DNA of 64,000 bases from Pestalotiopsis fici W106-1 (GCF_000516985.1 NW_006917099.1:1938685-2002684); one strand, 5' to 3'. Positions 1 to 11,775 are shown, counted from the first letter of the stretch. A program made the numbers and translations. The notes: a model not told the origin generated them from the sequence alone.

Positions 1-2
1 CC

Positions 3-146
3 GCCGAATTCGTACTTCTTCATTGCGAATATGGTGTTTCAAACTCTGAGCAAGATTACCATGAGGAGACGCCACGTACAAGAGCGGACAAAGAGAGGCG
101 CGTCTTGCTGGGGAACAAGACTCCTATGGGGGGTTTGCAATTTTAA
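3..146 (+). CDS. possible 3' end of a gene entering from the left edge
   Basis: One frame is open from the first bases of the window to a TAA at 144-146 and has a charged, protein-like composition (48 codons, ending GGLQF). Another frame of the same stretch is also open a little further, to a TGA near 158. I do not recognise either product and no start or domain is visible, so this may equally be untranslated sequence. Confidence 0.2.
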   Translation, partial: AEFVLLHCEYGVSNSEQDYHEETPRTRADKERRVLLGNKTPMGGLQF

Positions 147-1334
147 AAAATGTTGACGTCGTTGAAGACCCTTTTTATGATTTTCCCCCAATTGATTTGC
201 CTGGGTTGGAGCTCACCAATCAGAACCTTGAATGCTTTCAATCGCAACTTGGTTGGCCATGCGACGCTAGCTGACCGGGTCGGTTGGCTTCCGTGGTGGG
301 ACGATCAGACCACGATTGGCAGTCACCTAATCCGACATGACCATCTCGAAGCTCTTTCTACCCCATTGCCCAATAATACTAGAATAAGACAATGTTGAAA
401 TCACCTATACGATATACGGTATACGAAATACCCTCTACTAGTCTCTTGGTATCGCATTCATAGTCTACCTGATGCATCGTTATCCGCCCAGCCATAGGCA
501 TCGTCCTACACAGCCCGCAAGCTAACCAGGAGAAGCAAATGTGAAATGTTCTTGCGGTGCACCAAGACTGAATGGGGCATCCGTGGATGTCGACAGCGAA
601 ATGTCCCGCCCCAATGGTCCCAATGATTTGACATTCTACGATCGACGGCCCCAAACCTGTCCGCGCTGCCTTTTAGTGTATTGAGCAAATGTACGAAATA
701 TGCTTACAAGCCATACACTTTCAATGCAGTTTCATAAAATGCACAGCCATGTCTTATCTGTACATGGACCTTGATAAATCCCCCAGCTACAAGATGCTCA
801 AATAAACTAAAAGTCTATTGGCAAAAAGACTTTGAAGTTTGTTCTACACATTCTTCTGGCAGTTTTTGGCAGGGTTCTTGGCGGCAAGGCACGCGCACTT
901 TAGTGGACTAGGGGTCTACCATGTGGGCTGGATTGCGTACCACGCCTGCATTTGAGTGCTGTAAAGTTACCTCCAGCGCCCTCACTAAATGGCTGCAACG
1001 CAACAGTGGCAGCCGCAGCCGTCTTCGCATACGTAACCGGCATCTTAACCGAAAGTCAGCAAACGACAGGTGTCGTGTCGCAAACCTTCAACCTAAGCAC
1101 CAAGCAACCACTTTCATTATTGAACTCTATCATCCTCATTTGCTTCATTTCAGGCGTGTCCACATGCGAAATCTCTTTTGTTGCTGAGCCGCATCCGCCA
1201 CGCGATTCCTCCCCCTTTCCTTTTCATCCATGAACGCTCCTTTCAACCTTTGTTAAGCGCAACGAGCGCCAATTTCCATTCTACTTTTGCTTCAACCTTG
1301 GCGCATCCCGATACTCCCGAATCAAAGACACACG
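147..1334. other. intergenic, upstream of the MRH receptor gene
   Basis: No open frame here has a credible product. The last 150 bases are pyrimidine-rich (CCTCCCCCTTTCC around 1209), as is common just upstream of fungal start codons. Nothing else is recognised. Confidence 0.5.
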
Positions 1335-2456
1335 ATGCGCGCGACATTGCCATCCGCATTCTTGGCCCTGCTGTCCCTGGTGGGCGGCTCTCTGGCAGCC
1401 GATGCCGACAAGACCACCACGGCAGAAGCCTGTACGGCGACGAATCCGAAATCCGGCGCCTTTTTTGACCTGCGGCCCGACATTGCCGTCAAGTTGCCAT
1501 CTGACGGATCCAAGGTGAAGAGCGGTGTGCCGACAAAGGACTACAAAATCAATGGCTACGATTATGGATGGAACTTTACCATGAACATTTGCGCTCCGGT
1601 GGTTGAAGAGATTAGCAACGTCCGCGGCGAGATCAATCAGGAGCAATGGGGCAACATTAGCGCATACTACACCATCAAGGGCGACACGTACAGTCTTGGC
1701 TTTTCCAACGGCGAGCTGAAGCGACGAGGAACGAAGCTGGTCCTTCAATACACGGGAGGTTCGACATGCGGACCGAGTGCAAAGAGGGATATTGAGAGAG
1801 TTCCTACAAGGCGATCGGTGCACAGCGGCGCCTCGTACAAGTACTCGGACTATGACGATGAAGATGAGCGCTCCGTGGCTACCGAAAGTGTCCATGCGTC
1901 CAAGGAAACCGATTCTCCAAAACAGCGCAAGTCTGCGACCATTTCTTTCCACTGCGATCGGGACCCCTCAGCCTCGAGCGCCACGGTAGCATTTGTCAGC
2001 GTAGACCCCGATGAATGCGCATACAACTTTGAGGCGCGCTCGATTCATGCATGTGCTGGCGCTGAGCAGCATACTGCAGGCAGTGTTGGCCCAGGTGCAG
2101 TGTTTGGAATCATCTTGGCTGTAGCCATCTTGGTGTATCTGGGAGGAGGTGTCTTTTACCAGCGCACCGTGGCCAACCAAAGAGGATGGCGGCAGTTGCC
2201 CAACTATTCGCTCTGGGCTGGAATCTGGAGCTTTCTTTCGGTACGTTTGGTTCATCATGCCCTGAACAAGAAATGAGCACGACTAACATGGTCTTAGGAC
2301 ATTTTCATTGCTGCGACGGCCTCGTGCGCGCGCTTCTTCCCCAAGCGCGGAGGTTATCATTACCTTTCTGGCTCGCCATCTAGGACAAGGCAGAGCCGTG
2401 ACCGCGAAGCCGAGAATAGGCTCATTGACGAATACGATGAGGAGTGGGACGACTGA
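1335..2456 (+). CDS. MRH-domain type I membrane protein, Mrl1/Atg27-like
   Basis: Two exons (1335-2240, 2298-2456) join in phase to give 354 residues. The intron has a GTACGT donor, a GACTAAC branch site and a TTAG acceptor. A signal peptide (MRATLPSAFLALLSLVGGSLA) is followed by a mannose-6-phosphate-receptor homology domain with typical pieces (YGWNFTMNICAP near residue 78, ISAYYTIKGDTYSLG, LQYTGGSTC), then an acidic Ser-rich linker, one membrane segment at about 250-272, and a cytosolic tail with RGWRQLPNYSLW and an acidic end (EYDEEWDD). Proteins of this family cycle between Golgi, endosome and vacuole; Mrl1 sorts vacuolar enzymes and Atg27 helps Atg9 traffic. I cannot decide between the two. 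A long antisense frame over the gene is a shadow. Confidence 0.85.
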
Positions 2457-3801
2457 TTGCCATCATTGTCACCATGACCTTTTCGTAGAGCATTCGCATC
2501 ATATTTTGCATGGGATAACATTTGCGTATCGGCGTTTGAGGAGTATTACAGATGGGAACTTTTTATATACAAGGCCATCCTACAAAATGTTGTTATACTA
2601 GAGGATTGGTGTGGAGGTTATCTGCTACGTTTCTGTCAGGAATTTGGCAGTCGCTGAACATTTTATCGTCAAAGTCGTTGCCGCATAATCAATTGCCATG
2701 TGTGTGAAAATGATACCCGAGATACATGTTCCACCAGAACGACGTATCTTGCTGCAGGCTCACAAGAGCTCGGTTGGATTGAGATCAGAGTTTCTCTGTA
2801 TTTGAATAAAGATTGTAGGTCCAACGACCACTGCAAGCGCGCATCTAGTCCACCCTATAAACAGGTTCATCGTGGCGGGTGTGATTGGTTTCTTGTGCAT
2901 TGTTTAGTATTTCAAAAACAGCAGGCAAAGAATCTGCAATTTTAGACAATCTTGACACCTTCACAATCACTCAGGTAGGCCTTCATGATGATACGAATAT
3001 CTTGTTCTCTTCATTCTCCCAAGTCCACCCAGAAACGGATATTTCACCTATAGGGACGCCTAATTCGGAAAACGATGTAAGCAAAATCGAATCAAAGGCC
3101 ATCAGCTCCAACGCAAATCAGAGTGTGCAAGATTGACGACATATCATTAAATTTGCGAAATCCACAAACGAAACAAAACGTTGCTGGCATCAGTGATTTT
3201 TGTATTCCAACATTAAGCCAGGGAGAGCATGTTCATGATGCAAGACTATTGAATCGCACTGTTTGTACATGACTGGCCTTGGGGTCGCGTAAAAGTACAA
3301 AGACCAATACCCATCCAGCCACAGACCTCTGTTTGTTAAATGTCTTCTTCCTCCATGGTTTGTCCACAGCTTGAGTCAAAGTCCAAGATCCGATACTTTT
3401 AGTTAAATAACAGGAACAGTCCCGCACAGGCCACATAAATTGCCTTGTGTATTATATAAATTCCATGCGGCCAATGGGAATAATTCAAGCCTGCTCAACC
3501 CACATCGGAACACCTTCCTATCACAAGCTAGCCCAGTACGACGACTATCGGAACTCAACCCCTGTCTTGGCATCTTGTTCCTGAGTTTCCATCGTCTCTC
3601 ATTCATCATCTTGTCAAACGCTGGCGGCTCACCGCACATACTGACCGTCGCTGAAAGGGAGCGTTGGGTGGTTGCCGCTGATCACAGCGTCGATGCGAGG
3701 AAACCACCAACACGGCAAGAACTCTTTAGATATTAATCTCCCTTCCCTACGAATCACCCTGCTGTATTGCTCTCGACCTCTTCTCGGCATCGCTTTTCAA
3801 G
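2457..3801. other. intergenic between MRH receptor and PNGase A-like gene
   Basis: About 1.3 kb with no supportable gene. The stretch just before 3802 is C/T-rich and probably the core promoter and leader of the downstream gene. Nothing else is seen. Confidence 0.5.
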
Positions 3802-5628
3802 ATGAAGGTTTTCATCTTCTTATCGCTCTTCGTCACCTGGGTACAGGCCCTGGCTACATTCGGCGACAGCAAGAACGTCGCCCGCCAAGAATCATTGAGC
3901 ACCAGTGATCAGGATGCGACACCCGCGTTTCTTCAAGTTGTACAACCTTATTTCCCTCCCCGCAAGTCCCTAGATGACCCGGCCTGTCGACAAACAATTG
4001 TGCAGCATGACTTTGGCAACAGCTACGGTAGCCCCTATGTTGGCACGTACGCCCCACCTGCTGATTGCGACTTTACGACTACCATCTTGAACCTCACCGT
4101 CACGTCGCAGGGCCGCCAGTATGACCGACTTGCTTTGCTATACCTGGGCGACACTGAGATCTGGCGCACCAGTACCGCCATGCCCATCCAATCTGGCATC
4201 CAGTGGACCTACCAAAAGGACATCTCGGTGTTCCACACCTTGTTGACCCAAGATCAAAAGGTCTTTCTCAGTCTAGACAACATCCTATCGGGTACCCTCT
4301 ACACTGGCACTTATGAAGTGACGATAGAGGCACTCTACTTTAATGATGTCTACACTCCAAGTTTCGCACCTGCCGACGAGATCCACCCAATCTCCAAGTT
4401 GGCTTCTGGTCAGAACACGACATCCGAGTTTTCGCTTCCCGGCGACAGCGGGAGTGTCAACCTGACGCTGGCACGCAACATCAAGCAGGCCGTTGTTTCC
4501 ATCATTGCCAGTGGCAACAGCGCCGAGGAATTTTGGTTTGCCAATGTACCCAGCGTGTACACCAACACCTTTCCTGGTCCTCTTGGGGAGCTTTCTGGCT
4601 ACAGCCCTTTCCGCGAAGTACAGCTTCTGATTGATGGTCAATTGGCGGGTGTGGAGTGGCCTTTTCCTATCCTCTTTAGCGGAGGCGTTGACCCTGGTGC
4701 CTGGAGACCCATTGTCGGCATTGACACGTATGACCTGCCAACCTTTGAGATTGATGTGACTCCTTGGCTCTCGCTCCTATGCGACGGTGAACAGCACGAG
4801 TTTCAGCTGCGCGTCGTCGGTTTTGACAGCACCGCCGAAGATAAGATTGGCACGATTGGGTCCAACTGGTACGTCTCCGGTTCCCTCTTTGTCTGGCTCG
4901 ATGAGAGCGTCAATCAGACCCAGGCAGGTGAGATTACTGCTTCTACCGGCGAACCCTTGTTCAAGTATCTTCCCGATCTTACACAAGCAACATCGTCCAA
5001 CGGCACCGTCACCAACACGTCTCTCTGGTTCTCTCTCGGTGTGGAGAGAACGCTTTCAATTAGCTCGACAATTGAGACGGCAGACGGAAACAAGACCGTC
5101 TCTTGGAATCAACACTTGTCTTTCAATAGCATCCAAAAGTTGACCAATGCGGCTCTCAACCAGTCGACAAGCATGGTCACCCAGGGAACTTACTCTGGCT
5201 CGGCATCTGCGGAAGTCTCAACTTTTCAATACCCCCTCAATCTATATAGCTCCTATGACTTGGCGGACAGCAATCCCGTTACTAGCCCCGGATCCGTTTA
5301 CTGCTTGGTCGACAGAAGCTTGATAAGTGACGGTGTTGCACTCTTACCACTCATGTCTGGCATGATTGCTGGACCAGAGAGTCTTGCTGTTCGTCAGAAT
5401 GTCACGAGCATGTATTATTGGAACAACACGATTGTGGAGGCCACGGGCGACAATAACACTTGCAGCGGCGCTTCTTGGCTGTCGTTTGTCGGAAACTCGA
5501 CTTCAGATAATGGCGTGGATGCTTTTGGCCAACAGCTTCAAGAGCTGGACGATGCTTGGGTGAACCAGCAACAGGCTTGGGGCACAATTCCGGTTCCTAC
5601 TACTGGACCGCTGCCGACCCCAAATTAA
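3802..5628 (+). CDS. secreted peptide-N-glycosidase A-like amidase
   Basis: Single exon of 608 residues beginning with a signal peptide (MKVFIFLSLFVTWVQALA), so the product enters the secretory route. Residues about 50-400 match the plant/fungal PNGase A family: PYFPPRKSLDDPAC-type start, CDFTTTILNLTVTSQGRQYDRLALLYLGD, WRTST and a TYEVTIEALYF strand. Family members cleave N-glycans from asparagine in glycoproteins or glycopeptides. The protein has many NxT/NxS sites. The C-terminal 200 residues are less conserved beta-rich sequence, which is normal for the family. The start is the first ATG after a pyrimidine-rich leader. The gene stands alone. Confidence 0.88.
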   Translation: MKVFIFLSLFVTWVQALATFGDSKNVARQESLSTSDQDATPAFLQVVQPYFPPRKSLDDPACRQTIVQHDFGNSYGSPYVGTYAPPADCDFTTTILNLTVTSQGRQYDRLALLYLGDTEIWRTSTAMPIQSGIQWTYQKDISVFHTLLTQDQKVFLSLDNILSGTLYTGTYEVTIEALYFNDVYTPSFAPADEIHPISKLASGQNTTSEFSLPGDSGSVNLTLARNIKQAVVSIIASGNSAEEFWFANVPSVYTNTFPGPLGELSGYSPFREVQLLIDGQLAGVEWPFPILFSGGVDPGAWRPIVGIDTYDLPTFEIDVTPWLSLLCDGEQHEFQLRVVGFDSTAEDKIGTIGSNWYVSGSLFVWLDESVNQTQAGEITASTGEPLFKYLPDLTQATSSNGTVTNTSLWFSLGVERTLSISSTIETADGNKTVSWNQHLSFNSIQKLTNAALNQSTSMVTQGTYSGSASAEVSTFQYPLNLYSSYDLADSNPVTSPGSVYCLVDRSLISDGVALLPLMSGMIAGPESLAVRQNVTSMYYWNNTIVEATGDNNTCSGASWLSFVGNSTSDNGVDAFGQQLQELDDAWVNQQQAWGTIPVPTTGPLPTPN

Positions 5629-6243
5629 GCTTCCGATCCATAAGCGCATGATTTATAGCAAGGCCAAGGCAGATTGCCCAATTGTGGCTATTCCTTGAAA
5701 GCAGGCCGCGACAGACGCATGAATAAAATAATTACATACATCCATTTGCCATTTGTGACATGTTGCAATTGATGAATTATTTAATTCAAAGTCCAGCCGG
5801 TGGTACTGTTGTTTTATTTCATTTACCGCCATGATTTTACATATTTTCTTAATTGCTGCACTCACACAAGTAATATAGTTGGCGGCTTGGCATGAACAAT
5901 CTTCCGCTGACCACGTAATCGGAATAAACAAAATCAGAATTGTACCGTGCCGTCTTTCGCAAGAAGACCCGACTATAATGATTCCGTGGTTTGTATGATC
6001 TCATCAAGACACGGAGCATGTTATAAACGGCGACGTTGTTTCAGGCGCTGGTTAATTGCGAGCTGGAGACTTTAACCAAACCATTCGGAAGGAAGATCGG
6101 CAAGTCATGGCCCAGCAATACGGTATGAGGATTTATACAAGACATTGTCCTTGGATGAGAGATAAAGAAGAATCGCATGCCCTCTGATCACTACGACACC
6201 CGGACATTTGAACAGAATCAAAACTTGGCAAGAAATCGCCACC
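5629..6243. other. intergenic
   Basis: No gene recognised. The end of this stretch (GCCACC directly before the ATG at 6244) gives the next gene a strong initiation context. Confidence 0.5.
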
Positions 6244-7502
6244 ATGGTCAAAATTGCCATTGCCGGAGCCAACAGCCGTATGCCTTTACAAAGACTCGAG
6301 ACTTGCATACATCTGGACTGACCTTTTCCTCAGAACTTGCAAGAGAGGTGATTAATCACCTTGCCACCACTGGTAAACACGAGATTATAGCCCTCTTTAG
6401 AAAAGTATCCCACACAACTTTCTCACAGCCGCGGCATGTCAAAGCTAACGAGACTTAGGATCCCGAGTCGGTACCCTCGCTTACGGGCGTGGAATGGGTC
6501 AAAACCTTGTTCGAAGACAAGTCGGAGCTGGTCGGCTTGTTGGCTGGTGTCCATACCCTTTTGTGCTTCTTCCCGGCTCATTTGGACAAGAACAGCGAAG
6601 CGCAGAAGCGGCTCATTGATACCGCAGTCGAGGCGGGCGTCAAGCGCTATGCACCCTCCGAGTGGTCAGCGTAAGTATGTCGCTAGAACCCTAAGAGACA
6701 TTCACTGATTCTAATATAGGGGAATGAACTTGGCTCCGTCGCTCGACGTCATACCCTGGTATTCTGGAAAGATAGAGATTCGAGAGTATCTGAAACAAAT
6801 CAACGAAAAGACCAAGGTAAGTTTTCAAACGAGTTGCGCAGACTGTTTCAAGCGCACGGAATCAATACCAACATCGAGTTTATCAGGTCCTGGAATACTG
6901 CCTTTTCCAACCGGGCTGGTTTCTGGATTATCTCAGCCACCCACACAAGACATCAGAGCATGCCTCTACCTTTCCAACTCTGGTCAACTTTGAGAAAGGC
7001 ACCGCTATTACAACCCAATGGACTCACGATAACCCCATGGCATATACTGCTGTCGAAGACATAGCCAGGGTTGTTGTCCGGGCCGTTGACCTGGAGGGCG
7101 AATGGCCAGTAATCGGAGGGTTCCGGGGGAACCAACTGTCCGTGGCCGAATTGATTCGCATCGGTGAATCCATTCGCGGTGAGTCTGTTTGAAGCAAGAG
7201 ATTGCACTGGCCGTCGCCAATTTGCTGACTGATATACGACGTTAGGCAAGAAATTCCAAGTCGATTTGCTCGAGACCAAAGACCTACAAGCCGGTGTATT
7301 AAAGACGGACAATTTTTCAAGAATCACTTTGCCGGGCGTGCCAGAGGAGCAGGGGGAAGCCTGGTCGCGAATGGCTACAATCGGACTTTTGCAATCCATT
7401 GAACGTGGATGCTGGGACATATCAGATGAATGGAACCAGCTCTTGCCAGACCTGAAGTTTGTGAAGGCAGAGGAGCTGCTGAAGAAGTCTGTGCCGGCAT
7501 AA
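6244..7502 (+). CDS. NmrA-like / isoflavone-reductase-like NAD(P)-binding protein
   Basis: Six exons (6244-6277, 6334-6404, 6459-6670, 6720-6816, 6887-7178, 7246-7502) join in phase to 320 residues. The first exon codes only MVKIAIAGANS, the start of a Rossmann fold; the usual GxxGxxG is replaced by GANSQLA. Later pieces are typical of the NmrA/atypical SDR family: KRLIDTAVEAGVKRYAPSEWSA, LEYCLFQPGWFLDYL, the TQWTHDNPMAYTAVEDIARVV region and a C-terminal LLKKSVPA. Such proteins reduce small aromatic or secondary metabolites or act as redox sensors; substrate unknown. It converges on the acyltransferase at 7721-9250, so the pair could share a pathway, but no other biosynthetic gene is adjacent. 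Confidence 0.85.
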
Positions 7503-7720
7503 ATCACCGATACAGTTACGTATTGTCAAAGACCAGTATTTCTTGACCAGGCTCATGTTTAGATTGCCGGTTCGAAAAGGCAGGGAAATAAGATATCGCT
7601 GTGAAATGTATGCAAACTCACCAACGAAAAGAATCCCCAGTACTATCAAGAATGAAATTGAAAGAAATCATCAAGTGGGCAATAAAAGACCCAGACGTAC
7701 CGCTCAAATATCCATCGATC

Positions 7721-9250
7721 CTAGACGTCCAACTCTGCAAGTTCCTTTTCAACCTTGGCCCAGAGACCAGCCATTCGAAATCCGTAGAGCCAGTAGTTCT
7801 TTTGCATGTCTTGTCCAATCACAAGGAAACCCTCGGGATAGTTGAATGGCACCTGTGTCGCCTGTATGTAGCTTGGATATTGCGCCTTTCCTCGATCTTC
7901 ACTAAACAAGGCAGCGGGGCTAAAGTCGTGAGCATACAGATTGGCCTTGCCCCAGTTGGACATGAGCACGGCGTGCATGCCAGCGTCTCCCATGAATGGC
8001 AACATTTTTCCCGGAGTTTGACGCTGAATCGCATAGTATGACTCGACCTGTTCTCGCGTCCCTTGCTCTACAATCGACCGTCGGATCTCCTTGGCCGTGT
8101 GGCTGACTGGTTTGTTGATCAGATCTCGGGCCGGCATGATGGTGTAGAGCATCGTGAACAGATTGCTGAGATAGGGGTCTCGGGAATAATCAACCGACAT
8201 CCCCAGCGCTTTGCGGGCGCTGGCTGCGTATTGGATGCTAATGGTACGCTCCGAGTCTGGGCTTTGACTGGTTGAAGCAGCCAGCCGTGCCCACCAGGCA
8301 GCCAAAACGTCGGCGTCCGATAGAAACGGAGTGGCGCCTGGTTCTGCAGCCGCGCTGAGCTCTGCCATTGACCGAGCTCTCAGCTTGTCGATGAATGCCC
8401 CTGGGATACACACGATACGATTCTCCTTGGCTTTGAAAGCTAGATCAAACACATTACGAACGCCGTAGCCAATTAGGCTACCAATTTTCATATGCTTGTG
8501 CGCCAGTACGTGAGGCTCCGTGGGATTCGTGCCCAAGTCCTTGAGCTGATCAAAGCCGGTCGAGCCAGGGTCGCCGCCAAACGGTTTGGCCACCAGATGC
8601 TCGCGCCCGTGAAGTACATGTGTCCAAGCCGTCATGAGAGCTCCCCATCCCATGAGATCAAAGGTGGTGTGGTTAAAGTAAAAGACCACGATCGTTGCGT
8701 CCGTAAACGAGACCACATGGAGACCGAGCAGGCCACGATCCTGTGTCAGCCAGTCATTTATGCTGGTAGGCATGCCCTCAGGTCGTACAAGGCTTGTAAA
8801 TAGTTCCGGGTCTCCTGCAATTATTGGCCTGTTTCCGTGTGCGCGTGGGAGCTGGGATGCGACCGGATGTGCAGCAATGGCCATGCCAGTTTGAACTTGC
8901 GAGAATGCGACTGCTGGTCTCTCTGGTGTGAACTCTGCTGGTAAATGATATTCGATTTCACCTTGAGCCTAAATTTACTGTTAATACACAAATCTTGTAT
9001 GCTTGGCATTGGGATATTGATTTCAACTTGCATTCTTTCTGAGGCGCGCCCCGAGCTTTCGCCATCCCTCCATTGAGATCAGCTTCTCCAGACTCTTGTG
9101 AAGCCGGTTGCCATCTAGTGCTACATCGAATCTCGACATATTAAAGACGATCAAGGACTTTAATACTATGCTGTCATCGAAGTAGCGCATTGGCGCGACC
9201 GTATCAGTATGCACCCGAGCGGGCGCTGCCTTTCCAAACCAGCCTGCCAT
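7721..9250 (-). CDS. BAHD-type (trichothecene O-acetyltransferase-like) acyltransferase
   Basis: Two exons (9250-9032, 8968-7721) give 488 residues, the usual size of fungal BAHD-like enzymes. Exon 1 carries DDSIVLKSLIVFNMSRFD and GWRKLGARLRKN; exon 2 continues AQGEIEYHLPAEFTPERP. The catalytic HxxxD is HTTFD at residues 173-177. The structural DFGWG of plant enzymes appears as DFSPA near the C-terminus. The enzyme should move an acyl group from acyl-CoA to an alcohol or amine; the acceptor is unknown. The join needs a GC donor (see 8969-9031). Start: the first ATG is at 9250, but the frame is open upstream to a TAG near 9302 with WPDGKKYDVNN-like sequence, so an extra 5' exon is possible. 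Confidence 0.85.
8969..9031 (-). other. GC-AG intron in the acyltransferase gene
   Basis: On the minus strand the exon ends AAT and the intron starts GCAAGTTGAA and ends ATTTAG (63 nt). The only nearby GT (one base later in the same GCAAGT) leaves the frame wrong, whereas the GC donor joins GARLRKN to AQGEIEYHLP in phase, which is what the family shows here. Confidence 0.75.
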
Positions 9251-10043
9251 GTTGTTCACGTCGTACTTTTTGCCGTCAGGCCAGCCGCGATGAAGAATTG
9301 ACTATTCCAGATGCGCTGCAGAACAAATCATGCGTATTTATCTACAAAAAATATTTCTTGCCGATATTTGAATGCCTAGATAATCTTGAGCCCTGTCAGT
9401 GTTGGGATACGCAATGTAGGCGTATGACCATGTCGCTGCACCTCCCACATGCAGCTTACGTCCCTACAGCATCATTGGTTCAAGATATAGCCAATGATGG
9501 GTATGCGACGACCTCCTTGTCCATGACAGAGACGCAGACTGGCCACAAAGAGCGCAATTGGGGGCTCTGTGCGTCCGAGTCTGGTCAACATCTCCGCACT
9601 CCCTCGGTGGCACTACTACATCTGGGATTGAAGTAGGGCTGGACATTGTTTTATCTCGCATTTTAATGCCGTGCAGCGCAATCCAATCTCAACAGTCATC
9701 ACACAGAAGAGACACTCGGCTCACTTGGACAATGAACCCCGAGTCTAGATTTATAGATACTCCCAATGTAGTGCAGTGGATATGGTCATATTTTTGTATT
9801 TGAAACTAGTCGTGGATAGCTGCCTGTAATGCGACATTGATTTATTAATACAATGACTTTGTACTCGCGGAATTATCAAAGTTTCGAGTATAGAACCAAT
9901 GCTGGGACTAAGAGTTCCAGCCCCTCTTGTGTGTCACCATGTTTGCTGGTTATTGCGTCTCCCCACTCAGCTACTAGAACAGTCGGCATTTAGGCGAACC
10001 CGGCGCTCAAAGGATTGAGTTGTCTATTGGAACCATCGAGTAC
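9251..10043. other. intergenic
   Basis: Holds the probable promoter of the acyltransferase. A 148-codon plus-strand frame (9190-9636) overlaps the acyltransferase first exon in antisense and has no family features. Nothing else is recognised. Confidence 0.4.
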
Positions 10044-10799
10044 CTACTTGACACGCTGTTTCTTGGGGTCGTCCTCCATGCCCTGCATGTGGGTATCGCC
10101 TTCGTCGGAGGATCTTTTGCGGTTTGGTCCTTTATTAGTCTGCTCCGTGTCACTCAATCTGATTGTCATTTCCTCCATTTGGCGTTCCAAGTTCGCTACT
10201 TTGGCTTCTAGTTCAGATCTTATCTGTTGGCCTACTTGGCGTTCCAAGTTGGCTACTTGGGCTTCTAGTTCAGTTGCCATCTGCTTTCTCATCTTTTCAA
10301 GTCGCTTTCGGAATTTGCGGCTCTCCAATCGTAACTTTCGGGCCTTACGCTTGCTGATTCTGTACTTGCTGAGACTGAGTGAGGGTCGATTTCTAGGGGG
10401 GTGTCTGGGCGTTCCAGATCTGTTCGCTGGTGTCTTTTTTGGTGCTTGTGGATGCTCGCCAGTCGTCTTTGCCGTTTCCTCTTCACTGATCGAGACTTTG
10501 TCATTTTCGACTTGATCTTCACTGGACCAATCGTCATCAGCCTGATTACTTGCATCATCTGAACTGTCGGCAACGATGTTTTGGATATCGCTGGGCATGT
10601 TAAAAGGATGTGCGGTTTCTTCTTTTACGTCGCTCAGGTGGAAAGACGGTGAATACTTTGTCGAAGACGCTCTAGAGAGGCACGGTGAAGGCGTTCTAGA
10701 GTTTCCCAACGAACGCGCTCTGCGGTCTCTCAATACAAAGTCTCGAAGTTTTGCGGCCCCGTCGTCAGATTTGGTACCCGAAAGTCTTCTTGGTTGCAT
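10044..10799 (-). CDS. hypothetical basic coiled-coil protein
   Basis: 251 residues from the first in-frame ATG (10799). I do not recognise the family. The N-terminal half is Ser/Asp/Glu-rich and probably disordered. Residues about 130-160 are strongly basic (KYRISKRKARKLRLESRKFRKR), followed by a heptad-rich coiled coil that contains a duplicated unit, SELEAQVANLERQ / SELEAKVANLERQ. Basic region plus coiled coil recalls bZIP organisation, but the bZIP NxxAAxxCR signature is absent. Frames upstream on the same strand are open (to about 11260) and could add 5' exons; I could not find a convincing join. A nuclear or cytoskeletal role is only a guess. Confidence 0.5.
   Translation of the reverse strand: MQPRRLSGTKSDDGAAKLRDFVLRDRRARSLGNSRTPSPCLSRASSTKYSPSFHLSDVKEETAHPFNMPSDIQNIVADSSDDASNQADDDWSSEDQVENDKVSISEEETAKTTGEHPQAPKKTPANRSGTPRHPPRNRPSLSLSKYRISKRKARKLRLESRKFRKRLEKMRKQMATELEAQVANLERQVGQQIRSELEAKVANLERQMEEMTIRLSDTEQTNKGPNRKRSSDEGDTHMQGMEDDPKKQRVK
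10181..10272 (-). repeat. in-frame 35-bp direct repeat inside the coiled-coil gene
   Basis: Copies at 10181-10215 and 10238-10272 match at 33 of 35 bases. Their 57-nt offset is exactly 19 codons, so the duplication preserved the reading frame and added about 19 residues of coiled coil. Confidence 0.85.
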
Positions 10800-11775
10800 T
10801 TGTGAGCTGTTTTGTATCAAGCGGCCGAATTGACTCCAGTGTCGGGACACGCAGAGTACTGATTGGTCTTGTGTCGAGAAGACTGATAGTCACGATATAC
10901 TCTGCCAATACAATTAATGAAAGGTTGTTCTTGAAGAAAGCGCCAATGAAATACGTAAAGTCAAATATGATTGATTGAATAGTGATTTGATCGATGGCTG
11001 TACCCAAGAAGGGGAGTCTACTTTCAAGTGCAGCAACTCCCAAGAATCGGAGATGGTGATTATTGTTTTTCTTCTTGTAGCAATCGGACAAGCTTTCAGA
11101 TCGGTGACGACTACCAATGCTTTCAAGTGAAGCAATTGTGGTTGCCATTTCAATATCCAGCTCAGGGCCTCGGATAGGTGAGGAAAGAGCTTATCCCAAA
11201 CTCTTTGAATGACCGCCATCAAAGTCACTGTGACAATCACACCTGCCGATGATGTTGACACCTAGCAGCATTCCATGGCATTAGACGTCTACCGTAGAGT
11301 ACGAGGTTGAATGTGAGAATATAGACATTCCAAACTGATTGTTGTCCAGGGGGATGCTGCTAATGTGCCAACACCAAACCAGGATGTTACGATTGTTCGA
11401 ATTTAGGACTTGTTAATCTCACGATCATTATTCATTTGCGGTGGGAAATCCTAACTAGTATAGTATGGTGGGCGCTAAAACCTCGAACTTCAAAAGACAT
11501 TTCAGGTACCAAGAGCCTAGTGGTGCTTGCCAAGCACTGAAAGCTTAGCACTTCAAGCTAGTAGGCGTCGGAAAGTGGCACCAATATGATCAATCTCCTG
11601 GGTGGGGTCTCGGGGTTGAGGCCTTCCGATCTCCGAGTTTCATATCTTATCAGATCTCCAGGTCACTGCGGCGACGAGAAGCAAACAACCCAATCATCTA
11701 TTACAACTGCTCAGTTTCGTGTGGGCACTCTTGTGACGGAAAGATACCTTATTTTACCTTTTGCACAAAGACATT
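10800..11775. other. intergenic
   Basis: Contains overlapping minus-strand frames of 115 and 127 codons with no family features, which may be undetected 5' exons of the coiled-coil gene. Two short similar segments (CTTTCAAGTGCAGCAA near 11023, CTTTCAAGTGAAGCAA near 11123) and a small palindrome GTGCTTGCCAAGCAC at 11523-11537 are visible. Confidence 0.4.

Noticed and set aside
1281..1952. 223-codon minus-strand frame over the MRH receptor gene
   Set aside because: Antisense to a well-supported gene, no family features, explained by codon bias.
9190..9636. 148-codon plus-strand frame
   Set aside because: Overlaps the acyltransferase first exon in antisense; composition not protein-like.
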